NCBI GenBank assembly: GCA_046153995.1
Contig: JBJXEH010000071.1
Span: forward strand, 1-7,256
Length of the DNA: 7,256 nucleotides
Reading direction: 5' to 3'
Origin: SZUA-430 sp046153995
Lineage (GTDB): Bacteria > Pseudomonadota > Alphaproteobacteria > Micropepsales > Micropepsaceae
Below the pieces are notes generated by a model that was not told where the DNA came from, ran no database searches, and saw only the letters and a program-made list of their open reading frames with translations. Positions 1 to 5,425 of this stretch are shown piece by piece. The stretch's first letter is position 1, and each line of letters opens with the position of its first letter. The position numbers and the translations under genes are program-made.

Positions 1-566
1 TATTCCGAATCGCGCTGCGCCATCGACGCCTCGGAAAGCGCCTTGCGGGTCGCGACCTCGCTCAAATAGGCGAGGAACAGGATGACGAGCGCGCCGCCCA
101 ACGCGAGGGCGCCGAGCGCTGGATGTATAATAAAGACAAGCGCCAAGAAGATCGGCGTCCACGGCGCGTCGAACAGCGCCACCAAACCTGGTCCCGACAG
201 GAAGCCGCGAACGGCGTCCAGGTCGCGCAAGCCCTGGGCCGAACTGAGGTCGCGCTTGTCGAGCGACAGCGCGAACGTATCGGCGCTGAGTTCGGCGTCG
301 AGCTTGGCGCCGGTGCGAATCAGAAGATCGGAGCGTGCGATTTCCATCGCCGCCTGGAAGATCAGTACGCCGACGGCCAGAATCGTGAGGAAAATCAACG
401 TGTCCTGACTCTGCGAGGTCAAAACGCGGTCATAAACCTGCAGCATGAACAGCGGACCGTTCAGCATCGCGAGGTTGATGAAGAAGCTGAACACGCCGAC
501 GGTGATGAACACCTTGCGCGAACGGAACAGCGCGCGGCCGAGTAGGCTTGTGGGTTCTTGCGTCAT
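1..566 (-). CDS. Type I secretion system permease/ATPase, N-terminal membrane part (partial)
   Basis: Inner-membrane ABC exporter subunit of a type I secretion system, PrtD/AprD type, which with a membrane-fusion protein and outer-membrane channel exports unfolded (often RTX) proteins in one step. I read 188 codons on the minus strand from ATG at 566-564 with no stop before the window edge, so the rest of the membrane domain and the ATPase domain lie outside. The family signature MLQVYDRVL is at about residues 41-49, after a first hydrophobic segment (about 18-40). A second hydrophobic segment follows at about 59-73. The conserved stretch LRDLDAVRGFLSGPG, then FDAPW, lies at about 112-134, followed by hydrophobic segments. 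GGGAG sits about 8 bases before the ATG. It is divergent from the oxidase gene, and no cargo or adaptor gene is visible. The family call is firm; the exported substrate is unknown. Confidence 0.9.
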   Translation of the reverse strand, partial: MTQEPTSLLGRALFRSRKVFITVGVFSFFINLAMLNGPLFMLQVYDRVLTSQSQDTLIFLTILAVGVLIFQAAMEIARSDLLIRTGAKLDAELSADTFALSLDKRDLSSAQGLRDLDAVRGFLSGPGLVALFDAPWTPIFLALVFIIHPALGALALGGALVILFLAYLSEVATRKALSEASMAQRDSE

Positions 567-783
567 GTGCGCGCTCCCAAAAAATAGGCGCGCGCCCGTC
601 CCTGTTTGGCACGCCATGCGTGTTCAAACGGCACGCGGCAACGCCCCGCGAAGAGTTCAAAAAGTGGCTGTGTTCCGAGCATTTCTAGCCTTGGCGACAG
701 TTCCCTGCGAACATTGCGCGCCTGTCGGCAGAAGCAGGTAGCGGGCCAGGTCGAAGACGAAGGCAACGCTTCGTTAAGGCCTG

Positions 784-798
784 CGGTCACACCTCTCC
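784..798 (+). repeat. GGTSACACC-type repeat, copy 1
   Basis: CGGTCACACCTCTCC differs from copy 2 at 1250-1264 by a single base (14 of 15 identical). It is followed five bases later by a perfect 7-base inverted repeat, CGCGGCC/GGCCGCG at 803-809 and 818-824. Function is unknown. The arrangement resembles remnants around REP-type or Y1-transposase elements, but no transposase is present. Confidence 0.45.
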
Positions 799-1249
799 CG
801 TTCGCGGCCACACTAACGGCCGCGCTCAAGTATTCTGCGATCATTTCGTTGCTTTTAGACCCCCAAAGGCACGACGGCAGGTTTCATCACCTGTCGTACT
901 TTTGAGCTTCTTCTTTCGCTTGCTTGGCGAACACACCACAAGCGAAGTCTTCAAATAATCCCGCCGCCAGAAGAGGTACCTCTTTCGCGCTGCCGATCGG
1001 ATTGACAACCTTACCGGTTGAGCACTTCACAAACGGCGCCGATGGGGCAGATGTTGCGCGGTCGAGTCGAACTGGTAAATATTGTGTCCCCTGATCTCGA
1101 ACGGCACCGTGAGCGGCGGTTTGGTGTGCCGCAGGCTTGGTAAACCAGAGGCCGGAGGCGGCTTCAGCATCCTTGGGCGTTAAGCAACCCAGGGGTGAGC
1201 AAGGGTCTATTCCCTCTCGTTAAGGTTATCCTTGCCGACTGTTTAATTT

Positions 1250-1264
1250 CGGTGACACCTCTCC
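1250..1264 (+). repeat. GGTSACACC-type repeat, copy 2
   Basis: CGGTGACACCTCTCC shares 14 of 15 bases with copy 1, and its GGTGACACCT core is identical to copy 3 at 1337-1346. Its last two bases overlap the left arm of the hairpin at 1263-1296. Confidence 0.5.
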
Positions 1265-1296
1265 ACAATCTGATGGGGAAAATCAGAACTTTGTGG
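1263..1296 (+). other. Strong interrupted hairpin in the oxidase upstream region
   Basis: Two adjoining six-base left arms, CCACAA (1263-1268) and TCTGAT (1269-1274), pair with ATCAGA (1282-1287) and TTGTGG (1291-1296). The loop is seven bases, with a three-base bulge (1288-1290) on the right side. Twelve perfect pairs in AT-rich surroundings are unlikely to be accidental. It could be an RNA structure in a long 5' leader, part of a repeat element, or a protein-binding site. No T-tract follows, so it is not a typical terminator. Confidence 0.5.
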
Positions 1297-1336
1297 CCGT
1301 TCGTCACTTTATTCCCTAAGAATCTATGAATATTTT

Positions 1337-1346
1337 GGTGACACCT
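1337..1346 (+). repeat. GGTSACACC-type repeat, copy 3
   Basis: GGTGACACCT is identical to the core of copy 2. Its last four bases form the start of the left arm (ACCTGAC) of the terminator-like hairpin at 1343-1376, so here the repeat is built into a structure 70 bases before the oxidase start. Confidence 0.5.
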
Positions 1347-1380
1347 GACTTTGGCGCCATGTTTGCTTTGTCAGGTTTTT
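1343..1380 (+). terminator. Terminator-like hairpin in the oxidase leader (possible attenuator)
   Basis: ACCTGAC (1343-1349) pairs perfectly with GTCAGGT (1370-1376). The 20-base loop contains the palindrome GGCGCC, and five T residues (1376-1380) come at and immediately after the right arm. Shape and T-tract resemble an intrinsic terminator, placed about 35 bases before the oxidase start and in its direction. The long loop and modest stem make it weak, which would suit conditional attenuation. It could equally end a short leader RNA. Confidence 0.35.
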
Positions 1381-1398
1381 CGGCGGGTAAAACCGCCG
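1374..1398 (+). promoter_or_regulatory. Pair of mutually exclusive hairpins before the oxidase ribosome binding site
   Basis: CGGCGG (1381-1386) pairs with CCGCCG (1393-1398) across a six-base loop. An alternative stem, GGTTTT (1374-1379) with AAAACC (1389-1394), uses two bases of that right arm and also three bases of the right arm of the hairpin at 1343-1376. The three stems therefore cannot all form together. The set ends five bases before the GGGGA ribosome binding site at 1403-1407, so switching between folds could affect readthrough or translation. This rests on base pairing only. Confidence 0.35.
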
Positions 1399-1402
1399 TT
1401 CC

Positions 1403-1407
1403 GGGGA
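1403..1407 (+). promoter_or_regulatory. Ribosome binding site of the multicopper oxidase gene
   Basis: GGGGA lies seven bases before ATG 1415. It lies only one base before the alternative TTG at 1409, too close to serve it, so it decides for the ATG. Confidence 0.6.
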
Positions 1408-1414
1408 ATTGAGA

Positions 1415-3706
1415 ATGAGAATCACACCACGTCTGGTTGCGCGCGGCACGGTCAGTGCGCTCGCATTTTCATGCATTTTTGCGGCCGCTGTCAGCGCGCA
1501 ATCGACGCCCGACATTCCGACGGGCGCACCGTCGAGTCCGCTGTTCGGCGCGTTGCCGTTCTCGCAAGAGATGCCGCAGTTTGAAGAGTTCGGCACTAAA
1601 CCTGTGCCGACGTCGACCACATGTCCCACTTGCGTACAGTTGCCTCAGCCCACGACGTGCGACGGCACCCCCGACACGATCGCGCTCGACAATTTCTTGA
1701 AGCAAACGATCTATCCGCTGCCACAACGCCAATCGAACACGTCGATCCCCAATCCCTGGGCGTCGAAGATCGGCTCGTGCGTCTATCCGCTGGCGACCAG
1801 CTCGGCGGAAGGCCGTCCTACCGGCGATTGGTTCGCGCATCAGCGCTGGGGCGAATTCGCGCCGCGCGTCTTCACCCAAACCGCGCAGATCGGCGCGCGC
1901 GCCAATCGCGGTCTTCGCGATACGGTGCAGCGCCACACCTATTCGAAAGGCGAATTTGCACCGGGCGGTCTCTACTATCGCGGCGGCACGACGTCGGGCA
2001 CGCAAGTCCGGCTCCATCCAAACATGCCGGTGCAGTCGCCGAAATCCATTTGGACGTTTGACGGCACGATGCCGCCGAAACTGTTGGTCGCCCGCTACGG
2101 CGAACCGATCGTGTTCCGTCACTATAACGCGTTGCCGATCGATTACGCCGCCAACAACGGCTTCGGCGCGCACACGATCACGACGCACCTTCACAACGGC
2201 CACACGCCGGCCGAAAGCGACGGCTTTGCCGGCGCGTTCTACTTCCCGGGTCAATACTACGACTATCGCTGGCCGATGATCTTGGCCGGTCACGACACGA
2301 TCAATACGACGGCGACCGATCCGCGCGCGGGTTTCCCGAACGGCGCGGGCGGCGTCACACGCATTCGCGGCGACTGGCGCGAGACGATGAGCACCCTGTG
2401 GTTCCACGACCATATGGTCGATTACACCGCGCAGAACGTCTACAAGGGCAATGCGGCGGTGATGAATATCTTCAGCGCCGTCGATCGCGGCAAAGAAGGA
2501 TATCTCTGCAACTACACGAGCGCAGCGAACGCAAACCTCTGCCTGCCGTCGGGCACGTCGCTCGATTGGGGCAACCGTGATTACGACGTGAACTTGCTCG
2601 TCGCCGACAAAGCTTGGGACGCCAGCGGCCAGCTCTACTTCAACATCTTCAACCTGAACGGATTCCTGGGCGATCGAGCTGTCGTGAACTGGGCCTACAA
2701 GCCCTACATGAACGTGCGCGCGCGCAAGTATCGTCTGCGCATCCTCAACGGCAGCGTTTCGCGTCTTTGGAAGTTCACCATTGTGACCGCCAACGGCACG
2801 CGCGTTCCGTTCCACATGGTCGCCAACGACGGCAACATCATGGAACACGCGGTTCCGTTCCCGAACGCAGAGGCGCAAGAACTGCCGGCGCAGGGCATCG
2901 GTGAACGCTTCGACATTGTCATCGACTTCAAGCCGTTTCCGGTGGGCACGAAGCTCTATCTCGTCAACCTGATGGCCCACGACGATGGGCGCGGGCCGAA
3001 GGAAGTCGTGCCGTTGGCTTACGTCATGAACAACACTTACAACGGCGATCCGGTCGTCGGGAAAATCATGGAGTTCCGCGTCGCGGCCTACACCGGCGTC
3101 GATCGCAGCATGAACCCGGCCGATTACGTCGAAGGCAAGAAGACGATGATTCCGCGGCCGCCCTTCACGGCAGTGGAACTGGCGTCGGCCCGCCACAGGA
3201 CGTTCGAGTTCGGACGTAGCGGCAACACCGATGAAATGCCGTGGACCATCAAGACCGACGGCGGACAAGGTTTTGGCGCCGACCTTCATCGCGTCGATGC
3301 AGCCCCGAGCAAGGGCGACGTCGAGATTTGGCACATCAACACCGACGGCGGCTGGGCGCATCCCGTGCACATCCACTTCGAAGAAGGCCAGATCATCGGA
3401 CGCGACGGTGGTGCGCCGAAAATGTGGGAAAAATGGGCCCGCAAAGACCTCTACACGATCGGCAACGAGGCGGGTTTGGCGCGCACGTTCGACATCGCGC
3501 TGCGGTTCCGCGAGTTCATGGGCACGTACATGGAGCACTGCCACAACACGCAGCACGAGGATCACCGCATGCTTCTGCGCTGGGACGTCAAGAACCCCGG
3601 CCAGACGATCGCGATCCCCGCGCCGATCCCGACGTGGGAAGGCACGACCTACGAGCCGTCGCACGATAACTCGGGTCCAGGCTCGTCGTCGGCCGGCTCT
3701 CCGTAG
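1415..3706 (+). CDS. Secreted multicopper oxidase, CotA/bilirubin-oxidase type
   Basis: Periplasmic or secreted oxidase (763 residues) that takes single electrons from a substrate at a type 1 copper and reduces O2 to water at a trinuclear site. All ligands are visible: HLHNGH (H258, H260), FHDH (H331, H333), HPVHIH (H649, H652, H654) and HCHNTQHEDHRM (H708, C709, H710, H714, M719). By analogy with CotA, H649, C709, H714 and M719 bind type 1 copper. HTPAESDGF after the first motif and QNVYKG after the second also match CotA-like enzymes. A Sec-type signal peptide ends near AVSA/Q (about residue 28), with no twin arginine. About 180 residues precede the first recognisable cupredoxin strands, making the protein much longer than CotA (513). 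Six non-ligand cysteines (C70, C73, C82, C122, C365, C376) may form disulfides. ATG 1415 was chosen for its ribosome binding site. Probably co-transcribed with the SCO-cytochrome gene 72 bases downstream. The substrate is not readable; metal oxidation is one option. Confidence 0.93.
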   Translation: MRITPRLVARGTVSALAFSCIFAAAVSAQSTPDIPTGAPSSPLFGALPFSQEMPQFEEFGTKPVPTSTTCPTCVQLPQPTTCDGTPDTIALDNFLKQTIYPLPQRQSNTSIPNPWASKIGSCVYPLATSSAEGRPTGDWFAHQRWGEFAPRVFTQTAQIGARANRGLRDTVQRHTYSKGEFAPGGLYYRGGTTSGTQVRLHPNMPVQSPKSIWTFDGTMPPKLLVARYGEPIVFRHYNALPIDYAANNGFGAHTITTHLHNGHTPAESDGFAGAFYFPGQYYDYRWPMILAGHDTINTTATDPRAGFPNGAGGVTRIRGDWRETMSTLWFHDHMVDYTAQNVYKGNAAVMNIFSAVDRGKEGYLCNYTSAANANLCLPSGTSLDWGNRDYDVNLLVADKAWDASGQLYFNIFNLNGFLGDRAVVNWAYKPYMNVRARKYRLRILNGSVSRLWKFTIVTANGTRVPFHMVANDGNIMEHAVPFPNAEAQELPAQGIGERFDIVIDFKPFPVGTKLYLVNLMAHDDGRGPKEVVPLAYVMNNTYNGDPVVGKIMEFRVAAYTGVDRSMNPADYVEGKKTMIPRPPFTAVELASARHRTFEFGRSGNTDEMPWTIKTDGGQGFGADLHRVDAAPSKGDVEIWHINTDGGWAHPVHIHFEEGQIIGRDGGAPKMWEKWARKDLYTIGNEAGLARTFDIALRFREFMGTYMEHCHNTQHEDHRMLLRWDVKNPGQTIAIPAPIPTWEGTTYEPSHDNSGPGSSSAGSP

Positions 3707-3715
3707 GAGCCGGCC
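3691..3715 (+). terminator. Strong hairpin enclosing the oxidase stop codon
   Basis: GGCCGGCTC (3691-3699) pairs perfectly with GAGCCGGCC (3707-3715), leaving a seven-base loop that holds the TAG stop (3704-3706). No T-tract follows, so it is not a standard intrinsic terminator. It could protect the oxidase mRNA 3' end or reduce expression of the next gene. Confidence 0.4.
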
Positions 3716-3750
3716 CCGCTTCCGCCGGTTGGTTTGCGTATTGCGTGTGA

Positions 3751-3773
3751 GACCTCGAAAGGTCGCTGGGAGA
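3751..3773 (+). promoter_or_regulatory. Small hairpin plus ribosome binding site of the SCO-cytochrome gene
   Basis: GACCT (3751-3755) and AGGTC (3760-3764) form a perfect five-base stem around a CGAA tetraloop. GGGAGA (3768-3773) follows, five bases before GTG 3779. The ribosome binding site fixes GTG 3779 as start in preference to the upstream in-frame TTG at 3734, which would place a charged stretch before the signal peptide. Confidence 0.5.
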
Positions 3774-3778
3774 CTTAC

Positions 3779-4717
3779 GTGCCGACGCTTCGCTCACTTG
3801 TGTTCGCGCTCGCCGCTCTGGCAACGGCGTTGGCCGCGACGGCTGCGCCCGCGACGAAAGAGATAGAGCGCGGCTGGCACGGCAACTATTTCCCGAACGT
3901 CGAACTCACGACTCATGACGGCAAAAAGGTCCGCTTCTACGACGACATGCTCCGCGGCAAAGTCGTCGCGATCAACTTCATCTACACGAATTGTGGCGAC
4001 GTCTGTCCGCTTGATACCGCGCAGATGCGCCAGGTCCACACTTTGCTGGGCGACCGCGTGGGCAAAGACATTTTCATGTACTCGATCTCGGTCGATCCCG
4101 AGAATGACACCCCACAGGCGCTACGCCGCTACATGCGCACGTTCGACACGGGTGCCGGCTGGACGTTTCTGACCGGAAAACAGGAAGACATCGTCCTCAT
4201 TCAGCGCAAGTTGGGCTTGCGCATCGCCGACATTAAGAAGATCCGCGATCACGACACGCGCCTCATGATGGGCAACGAAAAGACGTCGCAGTGGATCAAG
4301 CGCTCGCCGTACGACGACCCGACGATCCTCGCGAACATTCTCGCGAGCACGCTGAACAACCACGCCGGCACACAGGTCGGTCACCTCGAAGCTTATGAAA
4401 AAGCGGGACACATATCGAATTTGTCGCGCGGCCAATACCTGTACCGGACCCGCTGCGCCTCGTGCCACACGTTCGGCGGCGGCGACCGCTTAGGGCCGGA
4501 CCTCAAGGGCGTCGTGGGTGCCCGCCCGCGCGACTGGCTCGTGCGCTGGCTGAAAGAGCCAAACAAGATGATTGCCGAAAAGGACCCGGTCGCGCTCGAA
4601 CTGATGGCCCGGTACCGCAATCTGCCGATGCCGAACCTAAGCCTCAACGACAGCGACGCAGCCGCGCTGATCCACTACATGAGCGAACAAGACAAAGCCC
4701 ACGTGGACAAGAAGTAG
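3779..4717 (+). CDS. SCO1/SenC copper-chaperone domain fused to cytochrome c
   Basis: Exported 312-residue protein joining two domains. Residues 1 to about 23 are a signal peptide (hydrophobic LVFALAALATALAATAA). Residues about 40-195 are a SCO/SenC thioredoxin-fold domain with the copper-binding CxxxCP motif (C72, C76 in TNCGDVCP) and a candidate third ligand, H158, in RDHDTR. SCO proteins deliver copper to cuproenzymes such as the CuA site of cytochrome oxidase, or act as thiol reductases. Residues about 212-312 are a class I cytochrome c with haem motif CASCH (C226, C229, H230), a LGPDLKG segment, and M284 in LPMPNL as likely sixth haem ligand. It follows the oxidase gene by 72 bases on the same strand, so a role in copper loading of, or electron transfer with, the oxidase is a reasonable inference. 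No cytochrome oxidase genes are nearby. Start GTG 3779 is set by GGGAGA. Confidence 0.9.
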   Translation: MPTLRSLVFALAALATALAATAAPATKEIERGWHGNYFPNVELTTHDGKKVRFYDDMLRGKVVAINFIYTNCGDVCPLDTAQMRQVHTLLGDRVGKDIFMYSISVDPENDTPQALRRYMRTFDTGAGWTFLTGKQEDIVLIQRKLGLRIADIKKIRDHDTRLMMGNEKTSQWIKRSPYDDPTILANILASTLNNHAGTQVGHLEAYEKAGHISNLSRGQYLYRTRCASCHTFGGGDRLGPDLKGVVGARPRDWLVRWLKEPNKMIAEKDPVALELMARYRNLPMPNLSLNDSDAAALIHYMSEQDKAHVDKK

Positions 4718-4744
4718 CCCCCCTCATGCACTTGCGCGTGTGGA

Positions 4745-4982
4745 GCGGCAGCAAGAAGTTTCACCACAAAGCCACGAAGGCACGAAGAAGCTCGTGCTCG
4801 TATCATTGCGCTGGTGTTGTGTTGGCGTAAGTAAGATCTCACGCGAAGACGCGAAAGGGATTCGCTCCTTCGCGCGCCGTAGGCGCGCAACCGATCATTA
4901 GAACAGGCGCTTCGCGCCCGGCGTGCGCTCAAAGTTCCCTTTGTGCCTTCGTGGCTTCGTGGTGAAACTTTCTTTCAGCCGC
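4745..4982. repeat. Inverted-repeat element between convergent genes
   Basis: The left arm 4745-4787 and right arm 4939-4982 are reverse complements with few mismatches and one gap. The best part, 4757-4787 against 4939-4969, matches at 29 of 31 positions. Each arm carries three tandem 8-mers of the form SCACRAAG (left: CCACAAAG, CCACGAAG, GCACGAAG). The middle holds a related pair, ACGCGAAG/ACGCGAAA (4841-4856), a perfect 7-base hairpin GCGCGCC/GGCGCGC (4872-4888) and a smaller one, GGCGC/GCGCC (4906-4918). It contains no gene. It lies exactly between the ends of the SCO-cytochrome gene and erpA, so it may terminate transcription from both sides. Its shape is also that of a non-autonomous mobile or dispersed repeat; I see no clear target duplication. 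Confidence 0.7.
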
Positions 4983-5004
4983 GCCGCAGGCACGGTCGCG
5001 CCAG

Positions 5005-5340
5005 CTAAACCGAAAAGCTCGTCCCGCAACCGCAGGATGATTTTGCGTTCGGGTTCTTGATCTCGAAGTGCGAGCCCATCAGCCCTTCGATGAAGTCGAC
5101 CTCCGACCCGCCGAGGAACTCCAGCGACGCGGTGTCGATCAACACCCGCGCACCATCTTGTTCGATGAGCACGTCGTCATCCGCCCGCACGCCATCGAAA
5201 GTGAACTCGTACTGAAAGCCGGAGCAGCCGCCGCCGTTGACGGCGATGCGGAACATCGCGCCCGGACCTTCGGCCGCAGCCAATACCGCGATGCGTTTCG
5301 CGGCACTGGCGCTCACGCGAACTTGGGATGCTGATTCCAT
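5005..5340 (-). CDS. erpA: A-type iron-sulfur cluster carrier ErpA
   Basis: Cytoplasmic 111-residue carrier that receives Fe-S clusters from the assembly scaffold and inserts them into target enzymes. The three family cysteines are present: C39 in NGGGCSGFQYEF, and C103 and C105 in the C-terminal SCGCGTSFSV. The last of these and GGCSGFQY fit ErpA better than IscA or SufA. Length is normal for the family. ATG 5340 was chosen because the protein then begins MESASQVRVSASAAKRI, as in relatives. The upstream extension to 5445 would run through the intergenic region, past a good -10 box, and into dgt. No strong ribosome binding site precedes the ATG. It is divergent from dgt, an arrangement seen in other alphaproteobacteria, and convergent with the SCO-cytochrome gene. 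Confidence 0.93.
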   Translation of the reverse strand: MESASQVRVSASAAKRIAVLAAAEGPGAMFRIAVNGGGCSGFQYEFTFDGVRADDDVLIEQDGARVLIDTASLEFLGGSEVDFIEGLMGSHFEIKNPNAKSSCGCGTSFSV

Positions 5341-5394
5341 TGGTAACTTTCGGTTAACCTGCCGCACCTTAAAGAGGCTTAGCGTAGCACTACC

Positions 5395-5425
5395 ATTATA
5401 TGTGCGCGCGGGCCCTCGCGTCCAA
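5395..5425 (-). promoter_or_regulatory. Candidate erpA promoter overlapping the dgt start
   Basis: On the minus strand a perfect TATAAT lies at 5400-5395, with TTGGAC at 5425-5420 and a 19-base spacer, slightly long. Transcription would begin near 5388, about 48 bases before erpA. The -10 box overlaps the first base of the longest dgt frame, so erpA and dgt control may be coupled, or dgt may start further in. Confidence 0.4.

Larger units (their letters stand above)
567..1414. other. Long intergenic region, no convincing gene, rich in hairpins and short repeats
   Basis: About 850 bases separate the two divergent genes. Open frames here are short, lack family motifs and show no plausible start context, and I see no tRNA or rRNA. 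What it does hold is structure. There are three copies of a GGTSACACC repeat (784-798, 1250-1264, 1337-1346) and a weaker resemblance at 1083-1094. Hairpins occur at 803-824 (7-base arms CGCGGCC/GGCCGCG), 1171-1194 (CCTTGGG/CCCAGGG, one G-T pair), 1263-1296 and 1343-1398. The stretch 1305-1336 is AT-rich compared with its surroundings and is the likeliest place for the oxidase promoter, but I cannot name clear -35 and -10 boxes. TCGTTAAGG occurs at 771-779 and 1217-1225, upstream of repeat copies one and two. Confidence 0.6.

Noticed and set aside
563..905. Open frames on both strands in the intergenic region (563-844 minus, 606-905 plus)
   Set aside because: Low-complexity translations without domains or ribosome binding sites, overlapping each other and the secretion gene start.
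1020..1080. Possible tRNA T-loop (TTCGACT on the minus strand)
   Set aside because: No matching T-stem, anticodon arm or acceptor stem could be found around it.
1409..1414. TTG at 1409 as the oxidase start
   Set aside because: It is one base from the ribosome binding site and two codons before a well-placed ATG that gives a clean signal peptide.
1469..3664. 731-codon open frame on the minus strand inside the oxidase gene
   Set aside because: It is the mirror of a GC-rich gene with strong codon bias. Its translation is an arginine-, valine- and aspartate-rich repeat of no family, while the plus-strand frame has every copper ligand.
3734..3778. TTG at 3734 as the SCO-cytochrome start
   Set aside because: No ribosome binding site; it would put a charged 15-residue stretch before the signal peptide, whereas GTG 3779 has GGGAGA five bases upstream.
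3231..3866. 211-codon plus-strand frame spanning the oxidase end and SCO start
   Set aside because: Arginine/serine-rich translation typical of an out-of-frame reading; both true genes have clear domain motifs in other frames.
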